A stretch of DNA of 64,000 bases from Albula goreensis (lineage: Eukaryota > Chordata > Actinopteri > Albuliformes > Albulidae), in assembly GCA_022829145.1 (NCBI GenBank), contig CM040744.1, forward strand, positions 682,001 through 746,000, written 5' to 3'. Positions within the stretch are counted from its first letter, which is position 1, and every line of letters begins with the position of its first letter. The translations under genes were made by a program, and so were the position numbers. Below are positions 11,693 to 22,484 of the stretch, one piece after another. Below the pieces are notes generated by a model. The model searched no databases. It was not told the DNA's origin and saw only the letters and a list, made by a program, of their open reading frames with translations.

Positions 11693-12460
11693 CAGTGGTT
11701 CAGTAGCTTGTCGCTGTAATGTCGTTAAAGACTCAAATTTCCCAGTGGGTTCCAGAAAAAAATACCGCTGTTAAGGTGACCAGCGGTTGAACTTTAGGCC
11801 TGGTCTCACTGGAGTCATCAGTCCACGTGGATGCTCAGAGTGCGGTATCGTGTGAAGGGTCTGCAACGTGTTTCTTTTCTCTACACTGTCTTTGAATTGC
11901 CATTGAAATTCACACCGGCCAAATTTAGCACCGCAGTAGCTAGCATACAAAACAGCTGAATTTATTTAGTGGATAGTGAACTGGAAAAGATCTAAAACCG
12001 CGAAGTGTGTTGTATTAGACAATAGTTTTGAGTGAAATGCAGGATGCAGGGTTATTTTATAACCAGGGAGGGGTGGGGTTTGTTAGAATCCATCTTTGAT
12101 TGAGCCCAGCATCTATGGGATTTTGGTGCGTTTCAGCAATTGATACATTTTAATCGTTTAAGTCATTAAAAAGCCAACACATGTTGTTACTAAGGACTAC
12201 AGTAGCTGTTGCTTGAAAGGAAACTGTAAAAATCTGATGATGCTGTGGCCCCACTGTAACTAGAGCAGTGGTAGCATTATTATTAATTTTTTTTTTCTTC
12301 TCTACTGACCACGGCTGTACACGGTCTTGGGAGTGTGGAGTTAGTCAGTGACGTCACGAACATTGTTTCTGTAGAGTAGAGGAGGAGGACTTACGGGTCT
12401 GTAGGGTCATGTACTCTGTGCTGTAGCAGAGGAGTGTGTGCTTAGCATGCATGGTTATGG
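9276..12460. other. Intergenic region, no gene recognised
   Basis: There is no credible coding region. It includes interrupted poly(T) at 10,252-10,288 and the (CA)n tract listed separately. The ORFs near 10,705-11,098 on both strands show no recognisable domain. Confidence 0.6.
11602..11689. repeat. (CA)n microsatellite, ~44 units
   Basis: This is an uninterrupted dinucleotide run. Confidence 0.98.
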
Positions 12461-12461
12461 T

Positions 12462-12600
12462 ACATTGCATTTTAGGCATTTAGCAGGCGCTCTTATCCAG
12501 GGCGATTTACAACACAAAGTGCATTTCTTTTGGGACAAGGGTGTTAAAGTGCTGCAGGGGGTAAGAGCCTCAAGTGCCAGAAGATTTAGCATGGACTAAA
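12462..12600 (-). mobile_element. L2-type retroposon 3' tail fragment
   Basis: TTTAGCAGGCGCTCTTATCC and CAGGGCGATTTACAA are the reverse complement of the conserved fish L2/SINE tail (TTGTAAATCGCCCTGGATAA...GCTAAA). The sequence AAGTGCATTTCTTTTGGGAC follows, which is also seen next to the tail fragment at 40,860-40,955. Confidence 0.65.
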
Positions 12601-12939
12601 CCCTGTGGATGACCTGAAGCAATGCACTTGTCGGTTTGTTTGGTGATTGTAGGTACATGTTTGGTTAGTGGTTGTAGGTACATGTTTGGCTGGTGGTTGT
12701 AGGTACATGTGCGACCATGCTGCTGGTGGAGGGGTCTGTTGGGTGGTGTGTGTGTGTTTTGCGGTATCGGGAGGGCACCATGGGATTAGCCCGCAGGTGT
12801 TGCGTGTGTGTTGTTTTGTGCTGTGGAGCAGGAGTATGGGATTAGTCTCTTGGCTGCAGCAGCGGGCAGACGGTGTTAAGCGCCTCTGTTCTGCGTCACG
12901 GTGCTGTGTGGCTGCTGTCCTCTGCGTGGTTTGGCCATG

Positions 12940-13494
12940 GTTTTTCCTCTCTCTCTTTCCCTCCCTCTCTCTCTGAGAGAAACATTAATCCTCCTCAGTC
13001 CGTCTTACTCAGCACTTATTTGCCTCAGAGGGTGACACATGACTCCGCCCCTGTCCAGTCCCCCCACTGTAGCTCCGCCCCCTCTCTCTCGAGGCCACCT
13101 CCCACTCACATGGTCCAGACTCATCCCTCTCTCTTTCCCTCGCTGTTTCTCTCGCTCTTCCTCTCCCCCCTCTTCTCGCTCCCTCCCCGAGACTCTCCGT
13201 CACACTCTACCGTGGACTTCTGCTCCCACTCGCTGTCTCCCGGTCCTCTCACAGAATTTTTTCCTCTGAGCTTCAGGCACGATCTCTCTCTCTCTCTCCT
13301 TCTCTTTCTCCCTCTATCTTTTCTCCCTCTCTCTCTCTTTGTGTCTGGTCGCCCTCATACACAAACGCACTCACACACAGAGCCTGTGTTGTTCGCATAC
13401 TGGCGTTTCTCTCTCTCTCTGTCTCTCTCTCTCACTCGTTATTGCCTCTTTGTCTAATTAGCTCCCGCTCTCCCTTCTCTTTCTCTCTCCGTTG

Positions 13495-13510
<16 letters not shown>
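12940..13510. repeat. Pyrimidine-rich (CT)n/(CCT)n tract
   Basis: About 570 bases are strongly C+T biased on the plus strand, with pure (CT)n runs at 13,280-13,342 and 13,410-13,433. It ends in a (CA)n run at 13,505-13,530. The strand asymmetry makes it a candidate for triplex (H-DNA) structure. Confidence 0.85.
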
Positions 13511-13529
<19 letters not shown>

Positions 13530-13609
13530 AAAGAAGCAGAAGTGGCACAGACGAGAATAACGTTGCGTGAGAAGGATAAGGCTACATCTTCCGGGCGCAG
13601 TCGAGAGCT

Positions 13610-14065
13610 GCTTTTGTGAATATGTGCATGGTGCAAGTGTGGGTGGGTGTGTGCACTGGAGGCGTGTGTGTGTGTTTGTGTTTGTGACAGTGCATACATG
13701 TGGTAAGGTGTTTGTGTAGATGGATGGATGTATGTGCATATGCTTACTGTGTGTATATATGTGAGAGAATATGATTGTGTTTGTGTGTGTGTATGTGCAT
13801 GTGTGTGTTTCTGTGAAAATGTGTGTGTATATGCATGTGCCCATGTGTGTTTAAGTGTGTATGCTTCTGTGTTTCTGTAAGTGTGTATACATGCATGTAT
13901 GTTTATTTATGAGTGCACACATTTATGTGTTGTGAATGTATGCGTGCGTATATATATGTGTGTATGTGTGTCTGTGGATGTGCACACGTGTTTCTGTGTG
14001 TGTGCACATGTGTGTATGTGAATGTGCACATTTGTGTGCATGCGTGTGCACGTGTGTGTGTTTGC
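13610..14065. repeat. Degenerate GT/GTAT-rich repeat tract
   Basis: TGTG, TATGTG and TGCATG motifs repeat for about 450 bases without a clean unit. The open frames in it are repeat shadows. Confidence 0.8.
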
Positions 14066-16760
14066 ACAACTGTTCATCCAGATTTATCTAGCATCAGGAT
14101 CAGTATAAGTTCAGCTGGGTATAATGAAGCGTTTATGTTTCCATATGTTTGGCACTGAAAGAATGCTGCATAATCATACTCCCTGTTTGCTCAAGTGCCG
14201 TTGTTTGCTTTCTTTGTGTCTGTGTATGCCAGAAGGCCTTGCAGTGTTGAGTCATTAAAATGACCAGCGTGGTGAACTGGGCTCCCCCACTCTCCTCCTT
14301 CTCTGTTGTGATTTGAGTCGTCTACTTGGCTTGACGCTACTCTGCTTGTATCGGTTTGTGCACATTTGTTTGTGTATGTGTGTGTAGGAGAGAGAGAGAG
14401 CGAGAGTGCAAGATAGTATGTGGTACTGCTATATACACACATTTAGGGCTGGTCTGAGTCACTGTCCTATGACCTGACAGTGTCATAGTGTTGGAGTAAC
14501 AGTCACTTACACCTCACACATCTTCTACATCTGCGGCAACGGGTCACTCACATTACTGTTATCGTGATATTTTTTTCTTTGGTTATTACTTTATTTTGGT
14601 CCTGTCTCTGGGCATGGCAGATTAATGGAAGATTTGATGAGAGTGATGAAATCGGCAGCAAAACCGTGAAACAACCAGCCGGTGGACTTAATCTGTGTGT
14701 CTATCTCTTCTGTTGATTTGTTTGTTTATCACTGATAATACGGCAGTTGCCGGGGCAGTTTGCGTCACACTTACCTCACACACACACACATACACACACA
14801 CACATCTATCACATTTCTTAATATTTCTTCTCAACCTCGTGTTGACAGCGTTGCCATGGACTCGACAGCGCCGATACGGCTGAGAGTGCGCGCTGCGGTG
14901 TACTGTAATTACAGCACGTCTGCAGTCTGAGAGAAGCGCTCGTCACCCGTGTCACGGCTCGGATTCGCAGCGCGGCCGAGGCGGGTTACAATGCACAATT
15001 GTTCAACGCTGTGAAAGATGCGACGAAAAAAAAAGGTCAGGGTTATACAAGAACTGATGAGTAAGACGACTGATTCAAATTATCCTTTTTTTTCAGACAA
15101 CCCAACCATGTTGGCGGGAGACCAGCACTGGAGTGTGTGTATGTGTATGTGTGTGATTGTGTGGTCTACTGTGACTACTGTTTAGGGAATATATGACGTG
15201 ATTAATTTTCACTCCGGAAGAAATGTGATACTGGCATATGTATATTGCCAGCTATATATAACTGATGGGAAATTCCTGTTTTTTTGTATACATAGGTGTT
15301 CAAGGCTATGTAGTTCACATGGAATATAGGCCAATATATGTATGAAACACCCAGGCTGTTTCGTTACTTTTTCACTCAGTAGTTTCTGTTGAAGCACCAG
15401 TTCCCTGGAGTAGGCTATTGCTTTACTAAATAGGAGTAAGACGCAGGCAGGAATGAAGAGCACATGCGCCCCCTTGTGGCTATATTTTGTTATCTTGTAC
15501 TTTTCTCCATTTTACATTTGGTAACTTACATTTCATTCACATTCAACTGTTGAGTTACAATCGACATAAAGTGAAGTTAGAACAGACATAATTTTAAACA
15601 GAACTGTCAAATAATAATAGCCTGGGCTGGTCTATTTACAATTTCAAAACTCAGGCAAAACAAGGGTACTTAATATGTGCAAAACTGTTTTTCTGGTGCA
15701 AAAAGTCTCACAGAGCATGTGATTTATTAAGGTAGTGAGTTTGCTTCAAGCATAAATCATGTCATTGAAATTGTATGTGCAAAAATTTTAACATGTTAAA
15801 GTTTTGATAAATCTGACCCCAACCCTTCAATAGAAGTCATATGTTTTGCAAGTTAATTCAGTGTGTTTGGACTTTTTCATAATATTTGATGTTTATCATG
15901 ATATTTGCACTTTTATTTACCCACAACAAACATTATTTTGATAATATCAAATAATACATTTTATGAACTATATTATATGAACATGAAAAAGTGTTTTTTT
16001 TTTTCACAAACCTACAGTTTGAAAGTGTCAGCACCACTAAGTGTTTGGGTTTCAGAAAGTGTGTTAACTGTTTTCCTGGAGGACACAAAAGACTGCGACG
16101 GTCGCATAGTGCAGGAGCTCTGCAGGCGGCTGTTAGTGACAGCTGTCAGCTGGAAATGGCAGACAGGGCCTCTGGGGAAAGCTCTCCAACACTAGCGGGC
16201 CCGAGGAGCAGATCGATAATCCAGAACTCACCTGCTGAGCCATGTTATGGTTTGATATTAGATTATTAATATATATTGTTAGGATATTCTTGCAGGACAA
16301 TGAAGAACTCGCTGACTGTTGATTTATTACAGTGCGTAAGGGAGAGATATCCTCAGAACATTCGGGCTGCCTGTGCCGAGAGAACCTCTGACGACTGGAG
16401 TGTGTGTTGTGTGTTGACATACAGTCCATGGTCATACACATCAAAGGCTTGGGAAAGCTGGTTGCTGGATACAACTGGCCTTGGCCCTCAATGGGAGCCA
16501 CAAACAGGCCATTAGCAGGGGTGTGCTGTGGTTACAGGATAACCTACATAAATGCAAATGATTGGTTGATGGCTGGAGCTGGCCAGGCCAAAGGTCACAA
16601 AGTATGAAAACAGAGTAAACAAAGTTCTGTCACCTACTGGAAGCCTTAAATAATAAAACAAAAACCTTGAACCTATCAGTCCCTCATTTTGTATTTGGTA
16701 ATAGGGTACAAATTATCCTATCTACCACAACCTAGTTGATTATTAATTAATCCTCATTTA
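14066..16760. other. Intergenic region, no gene recognised
   Basis: It holds a GC-rich patch at about 14,880-15,000 with a perfect 12-bp palindrome CTGTAATTACAG (14,903-14,914), which contains a homeodomain core TAATTA. I find nothing coding. Confidence 0.5.
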
Positions 16761-16769
16761 GTTCAGGCC

Positions 16770-16910
16770 AGTGAGCAAGCACAAGCCAACAGTGGCAAGG
16801 AAAAACTCGCTGGAATAAAGGGTAGAAACCTTGGGAGGAACCAAGGCTAGGCAGGGAGAACCCATCCTCCTCTGGTTAGCTTGGGTAGTAAAATGAGTAC
16901 TGAGTTTGAG
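16770..16910. repeat. Interspersed repeat common in fish (GGCAAGGAAAAACTC...GGGAGGAACCAAGGCT)
   Basis: The string AGTGGCAAGGAAAAACTC, a GAAACCTTGGGAGGAACC block and GAGAACCCATCCTCCTCTGG follow each other at 16,791-16,875. I recall this block from many fish genomes as a dispersed repeat. The element class is not known to me. Confidence 0.45.
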
Positions 16911-17404
16911 ACAATCTTCCGCCCCTTTGAAAGATGGCTCCACCTGATTGGACCTGTGATACTGTTGTTACAAGACACCTCCCACTCCAGCCAGTCATGG
17001 CAGCACAGGTTTATACCCTGATACTTATGAAAATGCAAGCTTTCCTCTGCTGAAACAGAGAAAGCCGTAACTGATCATTTATATATTGGGTTCTATTGGG
17101 ACCTTAAGGAACAAAAGTGCATGCTAAGTATGTTGTAGGTATCTTACTTGTACACACAGCCTATTACTGTTTACAGGCACCTGAGCGTACAGAGTAAAAT
17201 GAGATGCCATTAATTAACATACACAGCAAAGGCATACATGTGGCCATACATGCATACATACATGGAAAATCAGGACACAATAAACACATACATGAAGTAT
17301 AACGGATGGATTATTTCATTTTCCGGAGAGATTTTTGCTGTGATGAATCCGGATTCCTCATGGTATGACTGGTATGCATCCTCCTTGTGTGAAAGGACGA
17401 TTTT

Positions 17405-17560
17405 CAGTGTCTGAATGGGGAGAGGTTTCAAGCTCATCACCCACATAACCACGACCTCAGCTCAGGTTATTTCCTGTTCATTTTCTTCAAGCGGATGTCT
17501 AAAATGGGGAGAGGTTGCTAGTACATCACCCATGTAGCCCCGACTTCATTCTGGAGTTCC
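17405..17560. repeat. Local tandem duplication (~85 bp, two diverged copies)
   Basis: GTCTGAATGGGGAGAGGTT...CATCACCCACATAACC...CGACC (17,408) is repeated as GTCTAAAATGGGGAGAGGTT...CATCACCCATGTAGCC...CGACT (17,495). Confidence 0.6.
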
Positions 17561-19018
17561 CTATTCCCTCCATGTCATCGTTGCAAGAGGGGAAGTCGTC
17601 CATACTTCCCCTCCCTGGTTGAAGGTCCACTTAAAAGGGCGTCCTAGTTGAATTCTTCATCCGGGGCTTTGTTGGCAGGGTTGGTGGATGTCTGGGTGTG
17701 GGTGACTGTCACCCTCCTGTCATCCAGGAGTGAAAATGACTCCAGCTCCTGCTTTGATGGCAATCTGATGATTCCCTAGCTATAGCGTGATTTCTGCAGA
17801 ACTGAGGCCTTCATATTAATAGTCTTTATTTTATTCATTCATTCAATTTATATACTATTTATTTTATATACTACCCCTCTATTTTTATCTGGGTTCCTGA
17901 AGAGAAAACAGGAAACCCAGAGAAGACCATTCAAGAGTGGTTACTAATAGCTATATTATATGTTGCCTATAATAATTGCCCCAGTGTTTGGGATATCTGA
18001 ATTATTATGTACTAATTGAAATGGGGGATATTAGTTGTGACTGTTTAACCTTGGTTAACTCTAAACATGGCTGCATTTCTAAGCTAGCATCCTACTTGAT
18101 TGGGATGGTTGCTACTGTGTCCCACCACATCTTGTTAGAGTACAACCTGTTATCTCACAAAATGACTGCAGAGTTTTCTTTGCTCCCCATCTCTCAACCA
18201 ATGACTTCAGCAAAGCAGCCAAAAGGTCACCACTTAACAGTGTCAATTCACCTTGAGTGTCTTTTTGTTTGCTTTGTCTTCACACAAACACTCCCCACAC
18301 ACACTCGCACATACACAGGAACAGATGGAGAAATAGGCTATGTTTAAATTATTTTATTTGTTTATCTTAAGTTTAAATAATTTCTTACTAAGAGATCAAT
18401 TGGGATCTGTGTGTCCATACAGAGTAACCCTTCAGATATATGCAGAGTAGACATTATAAAGTGTTTCACAGCTAGTACAAAATAGACTATCCTACTTAAG
18501 ATGCCTGTCAGTGGCTATGTCCCCATGTATAAGATGGTTGGTACATGGAAGGAACATATGTGCTCTTGTATTTGACATCACAGGGGTCGATCTTGTGTGT
18601 GTTATCTTATTTATTTATTTTTGTTACGCCCTTGTCTTGGGCTCCTCCACTATAACTCCCTTCTTTCATTTAGCTTTATACAAGAATCTCACTCAGCTAA
18701 ACAAGATGTTAATTTCTGGAGATGGCAGTGGCAATATGATTTATGGCTGTCTCATGGGTCAGAATAATCGGCTGGTGTTTGTGTTTTGAAAAACCAAAGA
18801 GGGAGAGCAGAACTCCGCTTACTTTTTTAGACTAGAAAGACAACAGTCTAAAAACAACACCGTGCAGCAGTTGTCTGCAAGGTGTGTTACAGAATCAGTT
18901 AGTAATAGCTACCCTTACACTTACCTAACTTGCGCAGCTGAGCTGCAAACTAGTCGTCATGTTGAGGCTGTGTCCACCCCATGCATAATTAATAAACGTT
19001 AAGCTAACTGGCATAAAT
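17561..19018. other. Intergenic region, no gene recognised
   Basis: AT-rich sequence with only unrecognised ORFs. The last part (from about 18,840) may be the 5' part of the LINE fragment that follows. Confidence 0.4.
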
Positions 19019-19300
19019 GTGGACAACCTTATTATTGTTAAAACCTACCATACGATGGCTACTGCCTGCAAAAAAACACTCCTTAAATTGGACTACTTAA
19101 TATTACATCTCTTGCTCCTAAAGCAGCTCTTGTTACCAATCTTATTCTTAGATCATAGCCTTAATGTTTTGTGTCTGATGGAAACTTGGCTAAAACCTGA
19201 TGAGTACGTTGCACTAAATGAGGCGTCTCCTGTGGGTATTTTCGGTGCTCAGGTGTCACACGTCCATCAGGTAGGGGAGGTGATGTTGCAGCTATTCATC
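19019..19300 (+). mobile_element. Non-LTR retrotransposon fragment, endonuclease N-terminal part
   Basis: The plus-strand translation contains LNVLCLMETWLKPDEYVALN followed by EASPVG. This resembles the ETWL...NEA(S/T)PPG region of the APE-type endonuclease of CR1/L2/Rex-type LINEs. Only about 90 residues remain. The fragment stops where the minus-strand L2 copy begins, as if interrupted by that insertion. I do not find its continuation beyond 20,870. Confidence 0.6.
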
Positions 19301-20870
19301 AATACATTACATTACATTAAAGGACATTTGTTAGACACTCTTATCCAGAGTGACTTACAAGGCAAAGTGCATAAGAATGGTACAAAAAGTGCAAAGATAA
19401 TCCTAAAGAGGGGTGAAGCCCAAGTGCCAAAGGTGATGGAATAGATAAGGACTCCTCTACCAACTATCTAAAGAGAAAGTAAACAACAGCCTAGGTTAAA
19501 AACAAATCAGTTTCACAACAGCAAATAAGGGCAGAGACATTACAAAGAGCAAGGGAGGGGAAGGGAGAAGTGCAGCCTGAAGAGGTGAGTCTTCAGTCTG
19601 CGGTTGAAGGTGGCCAGTGCCTCTGCTGTTCTGACCTCCACGGGAAGGTCATTCCACCACCGGGGGGCCAAGACAGACAGGAGACATGACCTTGAAGTGC
19701 AGGAGCGGAGAGGGGGTGGCATCAGGCGACCAGAGGTGGCAGAGCAGAGGGGTCTGGCAGGGGTGTAGGGTCTGATGATCTTCTGGAGGTAAGCTGGAGC
19801 TGTCCCCTTAACAGCCTGGTATGCTCGCACTAAAGTTTTAAATTTGATGCGAGCAATAACAGGCAGCCAGTGGAGGGCAGTGAGCAAGGGAGTGACATGA
19901 GAGTGTCTAGGGAGGCTGTAGATCAGACGAGCTGCAGCATTCTGGATGAGCTGCAGGTGTAAAAGTAAAAGGCAGCAAGTAGGACAGTGGGACAGCAGGA
20001 GCTAGGAGACGTCAGTAACAGAGAGGGGAGAGAAAGTAGAGAAACGGGGAGAGGGGAGCAAGGAAGAGTGGAGGTGGTAGTGAAGGAACTACGGATGTCA
20101 GTGATCTTCTCATCAAAGAAAACTGCAAAGTCGTCCGCAGAGAAGGAGGACTGTGGTGGGGGAGGAGGGGTGCTGAGGAGAGAAGAGAAAATAGAGAACA
20201 GTTGATGAGGGTTAGAAGTAGAATTCTGAATTTTAGCTTGATAGAAACTGGCTTTGGCAGAGGAAACTGAGGAAGAAAACGCTGCCAGGAGAGACTGGTA
20301 GGTGGACAGGTCAGATGGGGCACTGGATTTCTTCCACTTCCTCTCAGCTGTCCGTAGTCTGGCCCTGTTGGCAAGGAGGACCTCAGACATCCACGGACTG
20401 GGAGGACAAACAAAAGGACAGCAAGTATCAAGTGCTGAAGAGAGAGAGGACAGCAGAGTAGAAGATGCAGAGTCAGTGGGAAGATTGGAGAAGGAGTCGA
20501 GGGGCTGAAGGGAAGCAGTGACTCCGGAAGCGAGAGAAGACGATGAAACAGAGCGGATGTTATGGCGGACCGTAACACAAGGGGAGGGTGGAGGGGAGGC
20601 AGGATGGGGAGTAAGAGGGAGGGAGAAGGAAATGAAGTGGTGGTCGGACTGATGTAGAGGGGTCACCATGAGGTCCGAGGATGAGCAGTTCCTCAGGATG
20701 ACGAGGTCGAGAACATTGCCACACTTGTGGGTCGGAGGAGAGTGCAGGAGGGAGAGGTCGAAAGAGTGGAGAAAGGGTAGGAAGGCGGCAGACTGGGAGG
20801 CTTCCAGGTGAATGTTGAAGTCTCCCAAAATGATCAGCAGGGTGCCGTTTTCAGGCAGGGGGCTGAGCAG
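19301..20870 (-). mobile_element. L2-clade LINE, 5'-truncated and internally deleted
   Basis: Read on the minus strand, it opens with PENGTLLIILGDFNIHLE, the catalytic GDFN block of the APE endonuclease, then the C-terminal endonuclease and linker region (NVLDLVILRN, QSDHHFISF, DDFAVFFDEKI). Most of the reverse transcriptase is missing. The sequence resumes with its C-terminal end (TALHWLPVIARIKFKTLV, LSVLAPRWWNDLPVEVR, FNRRLKTHLF; 19,540-19,960). The junction lies near 19,960-20,000. The 3' end is the conserved tail (TCTGGATAAGAGTGTCTAAC, reverse complement near 19,325) followed by (TGTAA)n at 19,301-19,320. Such copies cannot move by themselves. Confidence 0.85.
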
Positions 20871-21390
20871 TCTAAAATTATTTGGATTAGAGCTATAAGA
20901 TTCTGCAAGGTCCCATAAATTTAATGCAACTTTTTACGCTTTTTTTTTCTGGAAAATCCATGACATGAACTGGGGGTCCTAGATGAGTTGGCATTGAATG
21001 ACCCATAAGTTAATATGGACACTGCAAATGTTATATGGGGAGGGAGGGGGAAGACAGCAGAACAAGAAAGCAGCTGTTTCAGACATTGAACATTAACTGT
21101 CTAGTACATCTAGTTCTGTATGACCAATGTATACATAGCGAGAAAATATTTAGCTCCAGAAACATGGTTAAATATTGACGTGCAAAACAAAAATATCATG
21201 GGGTTTGCCAGTCTTGCAAAACGTCACTAATTTTGGTAGGTACAGCTTTGGGACACAGTCTATATTTGATCAACCTAAGCAGCAGGGTTCGCATCAGACT
21301 GATCTTTGGATGGGAACACACACAGATAACTGTATACTTTTATTATAACCAGTTACCATGAGTGTATTCAGGTCACAGACCTAAAGGGAA

Positions 21391-21605
21391 AGGGGCAGCC
21401 TATAGCCTAGTGGCTAAGGTACATGACTGGTACCCCAGAGGTTGGCAGTTCAAGTCCCAGTCCAGCCACAGCAAGAACACCATTGCTGTTGGGCCCTTGA
21501 GCAAGGCTCTTAACCCCACATTGCTCCCAGGGGGGATTGGCCCTTGGTTAGTTCAATCAACTGTAAGTCACTTTGAATAAAGGCAAAAATAAAAAAAAAT
21601 ATATA
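21391..21605 (+). mobile_element. tRNA-headed SINE with L2-type tail, copy 1
   Basis: The head GCAGCCTATAGCCTAGTGGC looks like an A box, and AGTTCAAGTCC (about 21,447) like a B box of RNA polymerase III. A central domain (TTGGGCCCTTGAGCAAGGC, TTAACCCCACATTGCTCCCA) and a tail resembling GTAAGTCRCTTTGGATAAA follow, ending in an A-rich stretch. Two further copies are at 40,535 and 41,218. Confidence 0.85.
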
Positions 21606-21904
21606 TGACAACAGATCTCTTGAGTTTTCATCAGTAAGCATGCAAACATAAATAAATATAAAATAAACACACACAAAGTACTCATATGTATTTTATTTCA
21701 ATTCCATAAGTGTAATTTCCCTTTATGTAACAGTATTTTTTGGTGAAATTTGATTATGACATTAGTTGCATCTCAACTTATACTGTACTGCCAGGATTAA
21801 AAGTTATATTTACATAAACATTGATTAAAACTATAATATAGCTAGCTTTATGTATAGGTAATACAATATCAAATTCTGAAAGAAATAATCATTAGTAAAC
21901 ATTT
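21606..21904. other. AT-rich intergenic sequence between convergent genes
   Basis: Nothing recognised. It lies between the SINE and the possible gda poly(A) site. Confidence 0.5.
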
Positions 21905-21910
21905 TTTATT
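21905..21910 (-). terminator. gda: Possible gda polyadenylation signal
   Basis: AATAAA reads on the minus strand about 500 bases after the gda stop codon. Other AT-rich hexamers are nearby, so the site is only a candidate. Confidence 0.35.
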
Positions 21911-22413
21911 TTCTTCAGAAAGCAAGTTAGAAAAGGACTACAAAAGGTCTACAAAAACAATGAATGTGGATATAGTATATATATATATATTTCCTTTTTT
22001 TGTTCATTTTTCACAGCTGAGGGAAACAAGCTCTGCTGCCTCATCTTAAAAGATTACATGATTCTGAAGGGTGACAGGAAAACCAGACCAAACAAAAATA
22101 GGAGCAGTTAGAAAGTATAATTTATACAAACCTTGGTTCACTGAAAGTGTGAAAACAAATACTGAACTCATCTAATATTGCACTCGAAATTAACTGAAAA
22201 CATGAGTCTTTAAAAACGTATTTCAAAAAACATTGCCTCCGTCAAAGAAAAGTGCTAATTCTCATTAACTACGCATGATACATTTTAAATATATAGACAC
22301 GTATATTATGCATATATGAGTAAGTTCTAAAACGTTTCTTGGAGTACATCGATGAAGACCATATCAGGTTAATGAAATGAGCGAAAATGTGTTCTTGCAT
22401 CTGATTCTGGCAG

Positions 22414-22484
22414 TTAAACCGACTCCTGAAATGGGATCGCTTTCCTTCCGGCGACATACACCTCCATGATGTTCCTGTCATCAC
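22414..22484 (-). CDS. gda: gda exon 14 (terminal coding exon)
   Basis: It codes for GDDRNIMEVYVAGRKAIPF then QESV and a TAA stop at 22,414-22,416 (residues 429-451). The matching human end is GDDRNIEEVYVGGKQVVPF. Confidence 0.95.

Noticed and set aside
12668-13844. Open frames of 100-194 codons in the CT/GT region
   Set aside because: Low-complexity Ser/Leu/Pro or His/Thr translations of pyrimidine-rich and CA repeats, without a domain or splice context.
21391-21470. tRNA-like sequence with A and B boxes
   Set aside because: It lacks a tRNA cloverleaf and continues into a SINE body and L2-type tail, so it is a SINE head and not a tRNA gene. The same applies to the copies at 40,535 and 41,218.
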